64,000 bases of DNA from Methylococcaceae bacterium UBA975 (GCA_002292375.1 DBBV01000006.1:209370-273369), one strand, 5' to 3'. Shown: positions 15,646-25,330, numbered from the stretch's first letter. A program made the numbers and translations. Notes: generated by a model not told the origin, from the sequence alone.

Positions 15646-16884
15646 ATGAATGTACTTATTATTGCTGCAATCTGGCCAGAGCCAACGTCATCCGCTGCTG
15701 GACGGCGTATGGTCGGCTTATTGGCGCTGTTTCACGCCCAAGGTTGGTCATTAACCTATGCTTGTACAGCCGCAGAGTCTGAGCACTGCTACCCGTTTGA
15801 AGAGTTATCGATTAAGGCAAAAAAAATAGCTGTCAACAATAGCGCATTTGATCAAATGATTACTGAATTAGCACCCGATATCGTGTTGTATGACCGTTTT
15901 ATGGTCGAAGAACAGTTTTCTTGGCGGGTAGAAATGCAATGCCCGACGGCCGTAACTGTATTAGAAACATCGGACCTGCATTGTTTAAGAGCTGCGCGTC
16001 AACGTGCGTTAAAGCTTGGGCGTGATTATTGCGAATCAGACTTGGTTAACGACATCGCGTATAGGGAAATCGCGAGCATTCAACGCACGGATTTAACGCT
16101 AATTATTTCAAGTTATGAAATACAGTTATTAACCTCATTCTTTAAAATTGATAGGTCTTTGATGCACTATTTCCCCTTTATTGTCGCCCCAGAAAAAAGC
16201 AAGCAGCATAGGTCGGCATGGCCCTGCTATGAGCAACGCCAGGGGTTTATGAGTATAGGCAACTTTAAGCACGCGCCTAATTGGGATTGTGTGCAATATT
16301 TAAAGCAAACGATTTGGCCCTTGATTAGGCAGCGGCTCCCTTCAGCTGAGTTGTTTGTGTATGGCGCTTATTCGCCAGCAAAGGCGATGCAGCTTAATAA
16401 ACCAGCGGACGGATTCTATATCAAAGGGCGGGCAGACGATGCCAAACAGGTGATGCAAGCAGCCAGGGTGTGTTTAGCACCGTTACGCTTTGGCGCAGGA
16501 TTAAAAGGTAAACTATTAGAGGCTATGGAGTATGGTACACCCAGCGTAACAAGTACCATCGGCGCAGAAGGTATGTGCGGCGAATTGCCCTGGAATGGTG
16601 TAATCACGGATGACCCTGACGCGTTTGCAAAAGCCGCCGTTAGCTTGCACGAAGATAAATCGAGTTGGCTAGAGGCCCAAACAAAAGGCAGTGATATCTT
16701 GCAACAATGCTATGCCCCCGATGATTTTGAGCCGCAATTGATAGAAAAAATCATCAGATTGAAAGAAAACTTAACGGCGCATCGAATACAAAACTTTCAA
16801 GGCGGCATGTTGAAACATCATTTAATGAAAAGCACCAAATACATGTCCTTATGGATAGAAGAAAAGAGCAAACCGAACGGGTAA
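15646..16884 (+). CDS. Glycosyltransferase, GT4/GT-B type
   Basis: The 412-aa protein has a GT-B arrangement. The N-terminal domain contains an early AAxWPEPTSSAAGRR nucleotide-sugar region. The C-terminal glycosyltransferase group 1-like domain contains GFMSIGNFKHAPNWD and the acidic segment FGAGLKGKLLEAMEYGTP that contacts the donor sugar. It probably transfers a sugar to a surface polysaccharide or glycolipid. The next two genes follow closely (4 bp, then a 14-bp overlap), so it may be co-transcribed with an epimerase-like protein and a sirtuin. Donor and acceptor are unknown. No exopolysaccharide locus surrounds it. Confidence 0.8.
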   Translation: MNVLIIAAIWPEPTSSAAGRRMVGLLALFHAQGWSLTYACTAAESEHCYPFEELSIKAKKIAVNNSAFDQMITELAPDIVLYDRFMVEEQFSWRVEMQCPTAVTVLETSDLHCLRAARQRALKLGRDYCESDLVNDIAYREIASIQRTDLTLIISSYEIQLLTSFFKIDRSLMHYFPFIVAPEKSKQHRSAWPCYEQRQGFMSIGNFKHAPNWDCVQYLKQTIWPLIRQRLPSAELFVYGAYSPAKAMQLNKPADGFYIKGRADDAKQVMQAARVCLAPLRFGAGLKGKLLEAMEYGTPSVTSTIGAEGMCGELPWNGVITDDPDAFAKAAVSLHEDKSSWLEAQTKGSDILQQCYAPDDFEPQLIEKIIRLKENLTAHRIQNFQGGMLKHHLMKSTKYMSLWIEEKSKPNG

Positions 16885-16888
16885 ATTA

Positions 16889-17734
16889 ATGGCAAAAATT
16901 CTTATTATTGGTTATGGCGATATCGGCAGTACATTAGCCCAAAATTTGCTGAATGACGGACATCAAGTATCCGCAATAAAACGAACTGAGCAAACTAACG
17001 ACACATCAGTCAAGATCATTCAGTTAGACGTAAGCAAAGCAGAGGAGGTTGAGGCGTTCAAATTTAATGTTGATCAAATTGTCTATATCCTCTCGCCCAA
17101 CGGTCGCGATATATCAGGCTATCAGGCGGTATTTGAACAAGGGGTAGATCATGTATTGAGCGCCTGTAAAAAACAATGTCCAGAGGTATCGATTACCTTC
17201 GTCTCATCGACGCGCGTGTATGGGCAACAGCAGGGCGAATGGTTGGATGAAACGTCGCCGACTGAGCCAACAGACCAACGGGGAAAAATCTTGTTGGCGG
17301 CAGAAAATAAATTTTTAGCGTTTAACGATCAGACAAGCCTTGTTAGGTTTTCGGGTATTTATGGCCGCTCAAACTACTTTTTAAATCAACTGAAAGCAGG
17401 GGAAGCGATTCAAAAAGAACCGCCTTATTACACTAACCGCATCCATCGAGATGATTGCATCGCTGTGTTGTGCTTTATCATTAATAAAAAAATAAACGGT
17501 GAGGCGATGGTGGGCGTTTATCTGGCGACAGACCACGAGCCAGCGACAAGATGGCAGGTCGCCTGTTACTTAGCTGAGATCTACGGTATGGATGGGCCTA
17601 AGCCGCTGACCTTAGATGAAATGGCGAAGGCGAATAAACGCTTACAAAATAAACGATTAACCGCAGCCGGTTACGTATTTAAATATAAGACGTACCAACA
17701 GGGTTATAAAGCAACAATAGATGAGCAAGCTTAA
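16889..17734 (+). CDS. NAD(P)-binding SDR-family protein (YeeZ-like)
   Basis: The 281-aa protein starts with a Rossmann nucleotide-binding motif GYGDIGSTLA at residues 8-17. It then shows a short atypical SDR pattern with FVSSTRVYGQ, where the Ser and the Tyr-like element of the SDR active region sit. It resembles YeeZ-type NAD-dependent epimerase/dehydratase family proteins whose substrates are unknown. It begins 4 bp after the glycosyltransferase and overlaps the sirtuin gene by 14 bp. A role in sugar metabolism is possible from context but unproven. Confidence 0.75.
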   Translation: MAKILIIGYGDIGSTLAQNLLNDGHQVSAIKRTEQTNDTSVKIIQLDVSKAEEVEAFKFNVDQIVYILSPNGRDISGYQAVFEQGVDHVLSACKKQCPEVSITFVSSTRVYGQQQGEWLDETSPTEPTDQRGKILLAAENKFLAFNDQTSLVRFSGIYGRSNYFLNQLKAGEAIQKEPPYYTNRIHRDDCIAVLCFIINKKINGEAMVGVYLATDHEPATRWQVACYLAEIYGMDGPKPLTLDEMAKANKRLQNKRLTAAGYVFKYKTYQQGYKATIDEQA

Positions 17735-18431
17735 GTCCATTGTCGTGTTGACCGGCGCAGGTATTTCCGCAGAGTCGGGGATAAAAACCTTTAGAGCCAG
17801 CGATGGGCTGTGGGAAAGCCACCGCGTTGAAGACGTAGCAACGCCCGAAGGTTTTGCACGTAACCCAAAGTTAGTGCAAGACTTCTATAATTTGCGTCGA
17901 CAACAATTACTGAGTGAAAGCGTTCAGCCGAATGCGGCCCATTTGGCGCTAGCCAAGCTCGAACAAAATGAAAAGGTACAGTTGCTGGTGGTGACGCAAA
18001 ATATTGATGATTTACATGAACAAGCCGGCACAAAAAAAATTATTCATATGCACGGTGAACTGCTAAAAATGTTTTGTAGCCAAAGCGGGCAACGCTTTTC
18101 GATTAGGCAAGATATAACGCCCGAGTTAGTTTGCGACTGCTGCCATTTAAGTAATAGCCTACGCCCTGATATTGTCTGGTTCGGTGAAATGCCGTATCAG
18201 ATGGATGCAATTTATAAGGCCATTAGTCAGTGCGATATGTTTATATCGATTGGTACATCGGGCAATGTCTACCCGGCTGCTGGGTTTGTTGAAATGGCTA
18301 ATCAGAGCGGTGCGCATACGGTAGAGCTGAACCTCGAACCCTCTTTAATGGAGTCCGCATTTAAAGAAAAACGGTACGGTAAGGCAACACAGCTAGTGCC
18401 TGACTACCTCGCTGGATTGGCTATAGGGTAA
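17721..18431 (+). CDS. cobB: NAD-dependent protein deacylase (sirtuin, CobB type)
   Basis: The 236-aa class III sirtuin removes acyl groups from protein lysines using NAD. It contains GAGISAESGIKTFR, the TQNIDDLHE motif, the catalytic His in HMHGEL, and IGTSGNVYPAAGF. The Tyr-x-x-Arg pair (YNLRR), which binds succinyl or malonyl groups in class III enzymes, is present. The zinc-site layout, with FCSQSGQ and later CDCC, is like that of E. coli CobB. It overlaps the upstream SDR gene by 14 bp and is convergent with the next gene, sharing 28 bp at the 3' ends. Confidence 0.93.
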   Translation: MSKLKSIVVLTGAGISAESGIKTFRASDGLWESHRVEDVATPEGFARNPKLVQDFYNLRRQQLLSESVQPNAAHLALAKLEQNEKVQLLVVTQNIDDLHEQAGTKKIIHMHGELLKMFCSQSGQRFSIRQDITPELVCDCCHLSNSLRPDIVWFGEMPYQMDAIYKAISQCDMFISIGTSGNVYPAAGFVEMANQSGAHTVELNLEPSLMESAFKEKRYGKATQLVPDYLAGLAIG

Positions 18432-19924
18432 GGCTGCAAATCAACCATTGGAATAGACAGGCCATTGTAGGAGACAACCCTAGCATGCTGACGTTTTAAT
18501 CGTCTTGGCCCAGCAACGCCGCAGGAATGTGCAATCGTAGTGACTTCTTTTACTAGGTTTCTATGATAATTGGCGACACGTATGGCTTTATTGCTAGGAT
18601 CTAAGCCGCGCTGCAGGTCTTTGTTGTGCGTGGTGATGCCAGTTGGGCACGTGTTTTTATTGCACTGTAAGGCTTGGATGCAACCGAGGGCAAACATAAA
18701 ACCGCGTGCAGAGGTAACGACATCCGCACCTGCGCAAAAAGCCCAGGCAGCTTCGCTTGGGTTGATGCGTTTACCGGAGGCGATCAGGCGGATACGTTGA
18801 CGTAATTGATAGGTAATTAGAATGTTTTCTACTGCCGGCAGCGCTTCATTTAGGGTGAGGCCTACGTTATCCATCAAAGACATCGGTGCTGCACCAGTGC
18901 CGCCATCACCACCATCAAGGGTAATAAAGTCTGGTGCGGACTCTTCGCCGCGTTCATTAATTAATGCACAAAGCTCTTCCAGCCAGCCGCATGAGCTGAC
19001 GACAGTTTTAAAACCGACGGGTTTGCCGGTCACTTGCCTGACATGGTTGATCATATCAAGTAATTCAGCGATGTTAGATACGTCAGGGTGGCGGTTGGGG
19101 CTAATGGAATTGAGCCCCGCTGTAATGCCTCGAATGACAGCAATTTCGTCGGTCACTTTAATTCCGGGTAGGATGCCGCCCTTGCCTGGCTTGGCGCCCT
19201 GACTCAGTTTGATCTCGAACATTTTTACCTGATGGTGGCTGGCGATTTTTTGCAGTTGGGTGTCAGATAAGGCCCCGTGTTTATCACGCACACCGTATTT
19301 GGCGGTGCCTATTTGAAAAACGAGATCGCAGCCACCCTCAAGGTGATACGGTGATAAACCGCCTTCGCCAGTATTAAGCCAACAACCTGCTTTTTTTGCG
19401 CCGTGCGAAAGCGCTAAGACGGCGGGTTTAGAAATAGCGCCATAGCTCATCCCGGAGACATTAAAAACCGAAGAGGTCGAATAGGGTTTATCGCAATAAG
19501 GCCCAATCATCATCGGACCTAAATGTGCTTCTTCACTGTCCAGTTTAGGGAAAGGGCAGTTAATAAAAATAATCGTGCCCGCTTGGCGTAGGTCATTAGT
19601 TGAACCAAAAGCAACGGTTGAATCGATGTCTTTTGCTGCGCGATAAACCCAACTGCGTTGCGATCGATTAAAAGGCAGCTCTTCACGGTCCATAGCAAAA
19701 AAATACTGGCGGAAAAACTCGCCAATCTTTTCAAATATAAAGCGGAAGCGCCCAAGCAAAGGGTAATTTCGTAGAATGGTTGATTCTTTCTGTGAACGAT
19801 CTTTGATATATAAAGTGACGGCGATCAGGATAAATAAGCCGACGGCAAAAACAAAAATCGCACTCAGCAGTTCGATAGAACGTGAAAGGTAGCTCGCAAT
19901 TTCTATTGAAAATAGACTGTCCAT
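18404..19924 (-). CDS. FMN-binding glutamate-synthase-family membrane protein
   Basis: The 506-aa protein has an N-terminal membrane helix (residues about 18-41) followed by a glutamate synthase FMN/iron-sulfur barrel. Visible elements are NVSGMSYGAIS, NTGEGGLSPYH, KPGKGGILPG, the ITLDGGDGGTGAAP phosphate-binding motif and a Cys cluster near CNKNTCPTG for an iron-sulfur centre. Such stand-alone GltB-like domains lack the amidotransferase domain, and their physiological reaction is mostly unknown. It is the last gene of a minus-strand group with DoxX (7 bp away) and the BASS transporter. Its 3' end overlaps that of the sirtuin gene. Confidence 0.85.
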   Translation of the reverse strand: MDSLFSIEIASYLSRSIELLSAIFVFAVGLFILIAVTLYIKDRSQKESTILRNYPLLGRFRFIFEKIGEFFRQYFFAMDREELPFNRSQRSWVYRAAKDIDSTVAFGSTNDLRQAGTIIFINCPFPKLDSEEAHLGPMMIGPYCDKPYSTSSVFNVSGMSYGAISKPAVLALSHGAKKAGCWLNTGEGGLSPYHLEGGCDLVFQIGTAKYGVRDKHGALSDTQLQKIASHHQVKMFEIKLSQGAKPGKGGILPGIKVTDEIAVIRGITAGLNSISPNRHPDVSNIAELLDMINHVRQVTGKPVGFKTVVSSCGWLEELCALINERGEESAPDFITLDGGDGGTGAAPMSLMDNVGLTLNEALPAVENILITYQLRQRIRLIASGKRINPSEAAWAFCAGADVVTSARGFMFALGCIQALQCNKNTCPTGITTHNKDLQRGLDPSNKAIRVANYHRNLVKEVTTIAHSCGVAGPRRLKRQHARVVSYNGLSIPMVDLQPYPIANPAR

Positions 19925-19931
19925 AGGGGGC

Positions 19932-20531
19932 TTAGTGTTTGAGTTGTTTGGCGAGCCAAAAATCTACGCTAAGGTAATTGCCAGCGCCGATAAAAAATAA
20001 ACTAAGTAACATGATGAAATAGGTCGCGGAAAACTCGATGCCGTTATTCAATATAACGAAGCTGCCGTTTTCAGTTAACCAAGCGTAGTTACCGTGTTCG
20101 CGCAAAATATCTTTAGCAATAGTAAGTCGATCAATCGCACCACTGGTGCGCTCACTCGCAAAGATGCCGCTGCCTTCGGCAATCGCCAGCCAGCCATGTT
20201 GTAAGTGAACGGTAACCGCAGCCACGGCCATGGTTACCATTAGGGGGATAGAGACCCATCGAACGGCAAGGCCCAAAAGCAAACAGATAGCGCCAAGCAG
20301 TTCGATCCAGGTCGCCAAGCCTGCCATGAGGTAAGGGAAAGGGAGGCTTAGGCCATAATCAGCATTGCCAAACCAATCGACCGTGCTGTCAAAGGCGCCG
20401 ATCTTTTGTGTGCCGGCCATCCAGAATATAGGTGCCAGATAAAGACGGAGTGCTAAAGGTGCTAAAAAATCAATCTGCCGAGTACTATCCAATTTGGATT
20501 GCAGCTTATTCATGAATTTAATCATAACCAT
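19932..20531 (-). CDS. DoxX-family membrane protein
   Basis: The 199-aa protein has about four membrane helices and the DoxX pattern LALRLYLAPIFWMAGTQKI near residues 26-44, then WIELLGAICLLLGLAVR. DoxX-family proteins are small inner-membrane proteins linked to redox or quinone-related processes in several bacteria, without a single proven function. The gene is followed after 7 bp by the glutamate-synthase-like flavoprotein, which supports a shared redox role. The start could also be the Met at codon 3 or 7. Confidence 0.82.
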   Translation of the reverse strand: MVMIKFMNKLQSKLDSTRQIDFLAPLALRLYLAPIFWMAGTQKIGAFDSTVDWFGNADYGLSLPFPYLMAGLATWIELLGAICLLLGLAVRWVSIPLMVTMAVAAVTVHLQHGWLAIAEGSGIFASERTSGAIDRLTIAKDILREHGNYAWLTENGSFVILNNGIEFSATYFIMLLSLFFIGAGNYLSVDFWLAKQLKH

Positions 20532-20569
20532 CCCTTGTTGTTTTGTTAGTCTCGAGGCATTAGACCTAG

Positions 20570-21526
20570 CTAGGGGGTAAATTCTTGCGAACTCTGTTGA
20601 GTGGCTTGCTTACGTTTTAAATAGGCGCTAGCGCCTGCACCGGTCAAAATACACCATACCGCGAAAAGAGCACCGGGCAAGGCGGTTTCTGCTGAAAAGT
20701 GTTTTAATGCCAGTGCGACGCCGAGGCCAGCGTTTTGCATGCCGATTTCTATCGCTAAGGTTAAACGGTAAGCGGCGTTAAATTGAAAAAGTCTAGCGAC
20801 AAGCCAACCGCATAAATAGCCGAGGGCATTCACAGTAACGATAACAAAAAATAGATTAGCGCTGACACTCATTAAACGCTCATGGTTAGCGGCAACGGCG
20901 TAGGCGCAAATAATGATAATCGCCAATGACGCGATTGTGGGTGCGAATGCTATCAACGGTCTAGCGTGTGGCCCCAACGCCTTGCGACAGGCCATGCCAA
21001 GCAATAAGGGTGTAAGCACGGTTAGTAGTATGGTTTGCATCATCGGCCAAAAGGGAATCGGTAGGTAAGCGCCGCCCAGCCATTCGACGAGCAGTGGGGT
21101 TAACACAGGGGATAAAAACGTGGCCACGGTAGTCAGTGCGACCGAAAAAGCGACTGCGCCACCCGCCAGAAAAACAATCACGTTACTGGCCATAGCGCCC
21201 GGTGCGCAGCCAACGATGATCACCCCAAGTGCTAGTTCAGCAGGCAGTCCAGCAAGCCAAGCAGCGGTAGCGCCAAGCAGGGGCATAATGCTGTATTGAC
21301 TTAATACACCAATAAAAATAGATCGCGGTGTTTTTAGTGTTGTTTTAAGGTCAGTAGGTTCTAGTACAACGCCCAAGGCAAACATCGAGGCCGAGAATAA
21401 CCATAAAAAGTACGGTTTAAAAACAATAAAAACGGCCGGTTGATAAAAGGCAATAAGCGCGCAAAGCAGTGTTAGCGGCGCCATACCACGGGAAATAAAA
21501 TGGCTGAAATAAGCGAGTAGTTTCAT
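20570..21526 (-). CDS. Bile acid:sodium symporter (BASS) family transporter
   Basis: The 318-aa protein has nine to ten membrane helices and the BASS signature around GVIIVGCAPGAMASNVIVFL, with the broken-helix sodium-binding region and a second at EIGMQNAGLGVAL. In bacteria these sodium-coupled carriers import organic anions such as keto acids or sulfonates. The actual substrate is unknown here. It is the first gene of the group with DoxX and the glutamate-synthase-like protein, separated by about 38 bp. Confidence 0.85.
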   Translation of the reverse strand: MKLLAYFSHFISRGMAPLTLLCALIAFYQPAVFIVFKPYFLWLFSASMFALGVVLEPTDLKTTLKTPRSIFIGVLSQYSIMPLLGATAAWLAGLPAELALGVIIVGCAPGAMASNVIVFLAGGAVAFSVALTTVATFLSPVLTPLLVEWLGGAYLPIPFWPMMQTILLTVLTPLLLGMACRKALGPHARPLIAFAPTIASLAIIIICAYAVAANHERLMSVSANLFFVIVTVNALGYLCGWLVARLFQFNAAYRLTLAIEIGMQNAGLGVALALKHFSAETALPGALFAVWCILTGAGASAYLKRKQATQQSSQEFTP

Positions 21527-21586
21527 GCCTTAAAGCATAAAGTGATTGGTCTTAAAATACACCCTTTAGATTGAATAAATAAGTGC

Positions 21587-21802
21587 TTAATGATCAGATG
21601 ATTGCTTAAGTTGAATGGAAGGGCAAGGTACCGTGCCAAAAGAACAAAAGACGCAACAATCTGTGCCAGTGGGCTTAAGTAGCTGACTGCAACCTTTGCA
21701 TTCATACAACCACTGACAAGCATCTGTTGGCATCGTTTCAAGCGCTTGATGTTGACAAATAGGGCAGGTAATAGTGGATTTTAAGATGATGTCGTTACGC
21801 AC
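21587..21802 (-). CDS. GDCCVxC-domain small zinc-ribbon-like protein
   Basis: I place the start at a GTG at 21802, preceded by a GAGGT site, giving 71 residues. The open frame continues upstream to an ATG at 21886, but family members are about 70 residues and begin just before the STITCP motif. The protein carries paired cysteines (CPIC and CKGC) and the DCCVFCSFGTVPCP motif of the GDCCVxC family, some members of which contain selenocysteine. All positions are cysteine here and the glycine of the name motif is Thr (TGTDCC). The function is unknown. Metal or metalloid handling is often suggested, but I see no proof in the sequence. Confidence 0.78.
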   Translation of the reverse strand: MRNDIILKSTITCPICQHQALETMPTDACQWLYECKGCSQLLKPTGTDCCVFCSFGTVPCPSIQLKQSSDH

Positions 21803-21909
21803 TTTTACCTCACACTGTTTGCTGCAAGGTTCGATAATACCTGAAAGCGAGTTGCTAATCAGCGGTGGGTTTTGGCTAAGCCCCAATAATCAGTTAAATG
21901 ATTATTGCC

Positions 21910-23172
21910 CTATAAGTCAAACGGCTGGTTGAGGATTTTTGCAACGGCTACGTTTTTTAAACGAACGTATTGAGGGAGTCCGTTAACGTACGGTGGGTAG
22001 TCCTCGCCCATAATCAGTGGCCGCAAGTACGCTTCGCATTCAGGGGTAATGCCGAAACCATCATTACTAATATAATGCGGGGGTAACATTTGCTCAACAT
22101 TTGCAATGTCTTTTAATTCCCCGACACCAATTTCCCATTGATAAGGCTGGTTGCTGGTGCGAACGATGGTTGGCATTACGGCAGTTTTACCCGCTAGGGC
22201 CAGCTCGACCGCAGCTTTACCCATCGCATAGGCTTGCTCTACATCGGTTTTAGAGGCGATATGGCGCGCCGCACGTTGTAAATAATCCGCCACCGCCCAA
22301 TGGTATTTATAACCATGCGCGGTCTTAATCATTTCAGCCACAACGGGGGCAACGCCGCCGAGTTGAGCGTGGCCAAAGGCATCGCGGGTACCAGCTTCGG
22401 CTAAAAACTTCCCATCGGGGTTTTTGACGCCCTCAGAAACCACGATACAACAAAAACCATACTGTTCGACAGTGGCTTTAACTTTCGCTAAAAATTTTTG
22501 CTGATCGAAGACCACTTCAGGAAAAAGAATAATATGCGGTGAGTCACCGTCTTTTTCAGCGGCTAAACCACCGGCTGCGGCAATCCAGCCAGCATGCCGT
22601 CCCATTACTTCTAGCACGAAAACTTTGGTAGATGTACGCGCCATCGACGCAACGTCAAAACCGGCCTCACGAATTGAAACGGCAACGTATTTTGCTACCG
22701 AGCCAAAGCCAGGGCAATTATCAGTGAGGGGTAAGTCGTTATCGACCGTTTTGGGTATGCCGATACAGCGTAAGTCATGCCCTAATGATTCGCTTAACTG
22801 AGAAAGTTTATGCGTGGTATCTTGTGAATCACCGCCCCCATTATAAAAAAAGTAGCCAATGTTATGGGCCTTGAAAACAGCAATTAATCGTTCATATTCG
22901 GCGCGGTTTTCTTCAAAGCTTTTAAGTTTATAACGGCATGAACCAAATGCCCCTGAGGGGGTGTAGCGTAAGGCAGCAATATCGTCGGCGGTTTCAAGAC
23001 TGGTATCAATCAGGTCTTCGCTCAATGCGCCAATAATACCGTTGCGTCCGGCGTAGACCCTGGCTATTTTGTCAGTGTGCTGACGCGCTGTTTCAATAAG
23101 CCCGCAGGCACTGGCATTAATAACAGCGGTGACACCACCTGATTGAGCGTAAAAGGCGTTTTTGATGGACAT
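21910..23172 (-). CDS. pfp: Pyrophosphate-dependent 6-phosphofructokinase
   Basis: The 420-aa cytoplasmic enzyme phosphorylates fructose 6-phosphate and probably uses pyrophosphate. The motif GGGDSQDT has Asp where ATP-dependent enzymes have Gly. PKTVDND carries a Lys in place of the Gly of the ATP-type PGTIDND. Both are known markers of PPi specificity. EVMGRHAGW is the substrate-binding segment. PPi-PFK makes the step reversible and is common in methylotrophic and related gammaproteobacteria. The gene stands alone, divergent from lapD over 220 bp. Confidence 0.92.
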   Translation of the reverse strand: MSIKNAFYAQSGGVTAVINASACGLIETARQHTDKIARVYAGRNGIIGALSEDLIDTSLETADDIAALRYTPSGAFGSCRYKLKSFEENRAEYERLIAVFKAHNIGYFFYNGGGDSQDTTHKLSQLSESLGHDLRCIGIPKTVDNDLPLTDNCPGFGSVAKYVAVSIREAGFDVASMARTSTKVFVLEVMGRHAGWIAAAGGLAAEKDGDSPHIILFPEVVFDQQKFLAKVKATVEQYGFCCIVVSEGVKNPDGKFLAEAGTRDAFGHAQLGGVAPVVAEMIKTAHGYKYHWAVADYLQRAARHIASKTDVEQAYAMGKAAVELALAGKTAVMPTIVRTSNQPYQWEIGVGELKDIANVEQMLPPHYISNDGFGITPECEAYLRPLIMGEDYPPYVNGLPQYVRLKNVAVAKILNQPFDL

Positions 23173-23392
23173 AGTTAAGTCAATTAATTTGTAAGGTGGG
23201 CGTATTATAATAGCTGAGCCGGTAAATTACTGTCGCTTGTTAGGCTTAGTTCACAAAATAGTGTATCTGTAGCATCCGTGCTTGTTTAAATAAGCTATAG
23301 TTTGATTTGTGTAGCGGTTTAACAAGGGTTTATGCTCAATGCGTGTATAGCCGAATGATCGATCATTATTATCCTTAACTAAGGTGCCAGAT

Positions 23393-25297
23393 ATGTCTTT
23401 ATCGAAACAATTATTATTATTAATTTCAGCCTTATTTCTAATGATTTTTAGCCTGAATTTTGTACTCAGTGTGGAAAACATTAGAAGTTACCTCGAGGGC
23501 GAATCTCAGGTTCACGCGCAAGATACGGCAACCTCTTTGGGTTTGTCGCTCAGTCCTCATATGAGTGACGAAAAAGATCCGGTGCTTGAAACCATGATAA
23601 GCGCGATCTTTGATCGCGGGTATTATAAGCAAATTAAGTTACTCAATGTCGAGGGTGAGCCCTTGGTTATCTTAAGTAATGAAAAAGCCATTGATGGTGT
23701 GCCAGCTTGGTTTATTAGTCAATTGCCCATGCAAGCTGCTGTAGCCGAGAGCGAGATCAGTTCGGGTTGGAATATAAGTGGCATCGTACTGGTTGAAATT
23801 AACCCAAATTACGCGTACCTCAAGTTATACGAGCAAGTAAAAAGGAGCTTTTACTATTCGTTACTAACCTTTGCATTATCGGTTTTTTTACTGCTTGTGG
23901 TCTTGCAAATAACGCTTTCTTCGTTAAAAAGAATTGGAAAAATGGCCGAGACCATCTCGCAAGGCAGCTTTGATGTCATTGAGCGCTTACCGTGGACCCT
24001 AGAAGTTAGGCGAGTGGCTACCTCGATGAATGTTATGTCGAAAAAACTAGAAAGGGTCATCGCCAACCTCAACACAAGGTTAGAAAGTATTGGCAAAAAG
24101 TTACAACTCGACGATTTAACAGGCCTGAGTAAAAGAACGGGTTTTGATATGGATACAAAAGAGCTGCTCACCTCACACGTCGAAACGTATGTGATGATGA
24201 TTAAGATCGATGCTTTAAGCAGCTTGGTTAAAGAGCTAGGGAGTGATGCGATAGATCAGTTTTTGAAAGATTTTGCCGATATATTAAGTACAGTTTCTGA
24301 GGAAAAAGATCATCAAAACATCAAAGCCTACCGGTTTTTTGGTTCTGAATTTGTTATCTTAACGCAAGGCTTGAGTGCCGAGCAGGTTGAGGGTTTAGCG
24401 ACATCCTTGAGTGTGGCATTCGGTGAATTGGGTAAAAAATATCAAAAAACCGATATTGCTCATATCGGGGTCGCCGTATTTGACCCATTTAGTAGCAAAA
24501 ACACCATCTTATTGGCGGCTAATGAAGCGTATGAGCAGGCACAATTGATTGGTGCCAACAGTTATTATCTTCGTCAAGGCGAGGATAGGGCCAAGGATAT
24601 GGCGGAATGGAAAGAACTGGTATTTGATACGATCGACAGAAATAACTATAAAGTATCTTACTTGGGTGCAGTTGAAAATATGCAAACAGGCGAGGTGATG
24701 ATGGAAGAGGCTTTTTCCGAGGCATTCGATAAAAGTGGGCAGCCTGTTTCTATTGCAACCTTTGTCTCTATTGCAGAAAAGTTCGTGAAAATCGTAGACT
24801 TAGACGAAGGCGTTATTACACGTACCGTTGAGCATATTAAGGCGAATAAAACACCGCATCTAGTGGCTATTAATTTATCGAGTAGAACGGTTAAAAACAG
24901 TGACTTTAGAGCACGCTTAGGCGGCCTGATAGCTAATAACAAAGCTGTGGCTAAACACATAGTTTTTAGCTTGTCGGCGTATGCGGTGGCAAAGGAAATT
25001 AACGTTTATAAGGAGTTTATAAGCTTTGCTCATTCGCTCAATATGAAGGTCATCATCAAACGATTTGAAACGCAATCAATGGCGCCGGATTTAATAAAAG
25101 AGTTACGCCCCGACTTTGTTCGTCTAGCACGGGATATTGGTAATGGCATCAGCCGTGATGAGCACAAAAAAGAATTCACAAGAACAATGATAGAAGTATG
25201 CGAATTGCTGGATATTCAAGTATTGGCTGAGAACGTCAAGTCAGAGACTGACTTTAACTGCCTGAAGGACATAGGTGTAACAGGCGCGAGTCACTAA
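23393..25297 (+). CDS. lapD: LapD-like inner-membrane c-di-GMP receptor (degenerate GGDEF-EAL)
   Basis: I prefer the ATG at 23393, which has an AAGG site 8 bases upstream, over a GTG 9 bases earlier; the product is 634 aa. The order is: membrane helix (residues about 5-24), periplasmic LapD/MoxY-type output domain, second membrane helix (about 155-178), HAMP with the SLKRIGKMAETISQGSFD segment, GGDEF and EAL. The GGDEF motif is replaced by FGSEF and the EAL motif by EAF, so catalysis is not expected. This matches LapD, which binds c-di-GMP through its EAL domain and sequesters LapG in the periplasm. lapG follows after 33 bp. Both are next to the secretion system and adhesins. Confidence 0.92.
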   Translation: MSLSKQLLLLISALFLMIFSLNFVLSVENIRSYLEGESQVHAQDTATSLGLSLSPHMSDEKDPVLETMISAIFDRGYYKQIKLLNVEGEPLVILSNEKAIDGVPAWFISQLPMQAAVAESEISSGWNISGIVLVEINPNYAYLKLYEQVKRSFYYSLLTFALSVFLLLVVLQITLSSLKRIGKMAETISQGSFDVIERLPWTLEVRRVATSMNVMSKKLERVIANLNTRLESIGKKLQLDDLTGLSKRTGFDMDTKELLTSHVETYVMMIKIDALSSLVKELGSDAIDQFLKDFADILSTVSEEKDHQNIKAYRFFGSEFVILTQGLSAEQVEGLATSLSVAFGELGKKYQKTDIAHIGVAVFDPFSSKNTILLAANEAYEQAQLIGANSYYLRQGEDRAKDMAEWKELVFDTIDRNNYKVSYLGAVENMQTGEVMMEEAFSEAFDKSGQPVSIATFVSIAEKFVKIVDLDEGVITRTVEHIKANKTPHLVAINLSSRTVKNSDFRARLGGLIANNKAVAKHIVFSLSAYAVAKEINVYKEFISFAHSLNMKVIIKRFETQSMAPDLIKELRPDFVRLARDIGNGISRDEHKKEFTRTMIEVCELLDIQVLAENVKSETDFNCLKDIGVTGASH

Positions 25298-25330
25298 GTT
25301 AACGACCGTTATTATTGTGCGATTGCGGTT

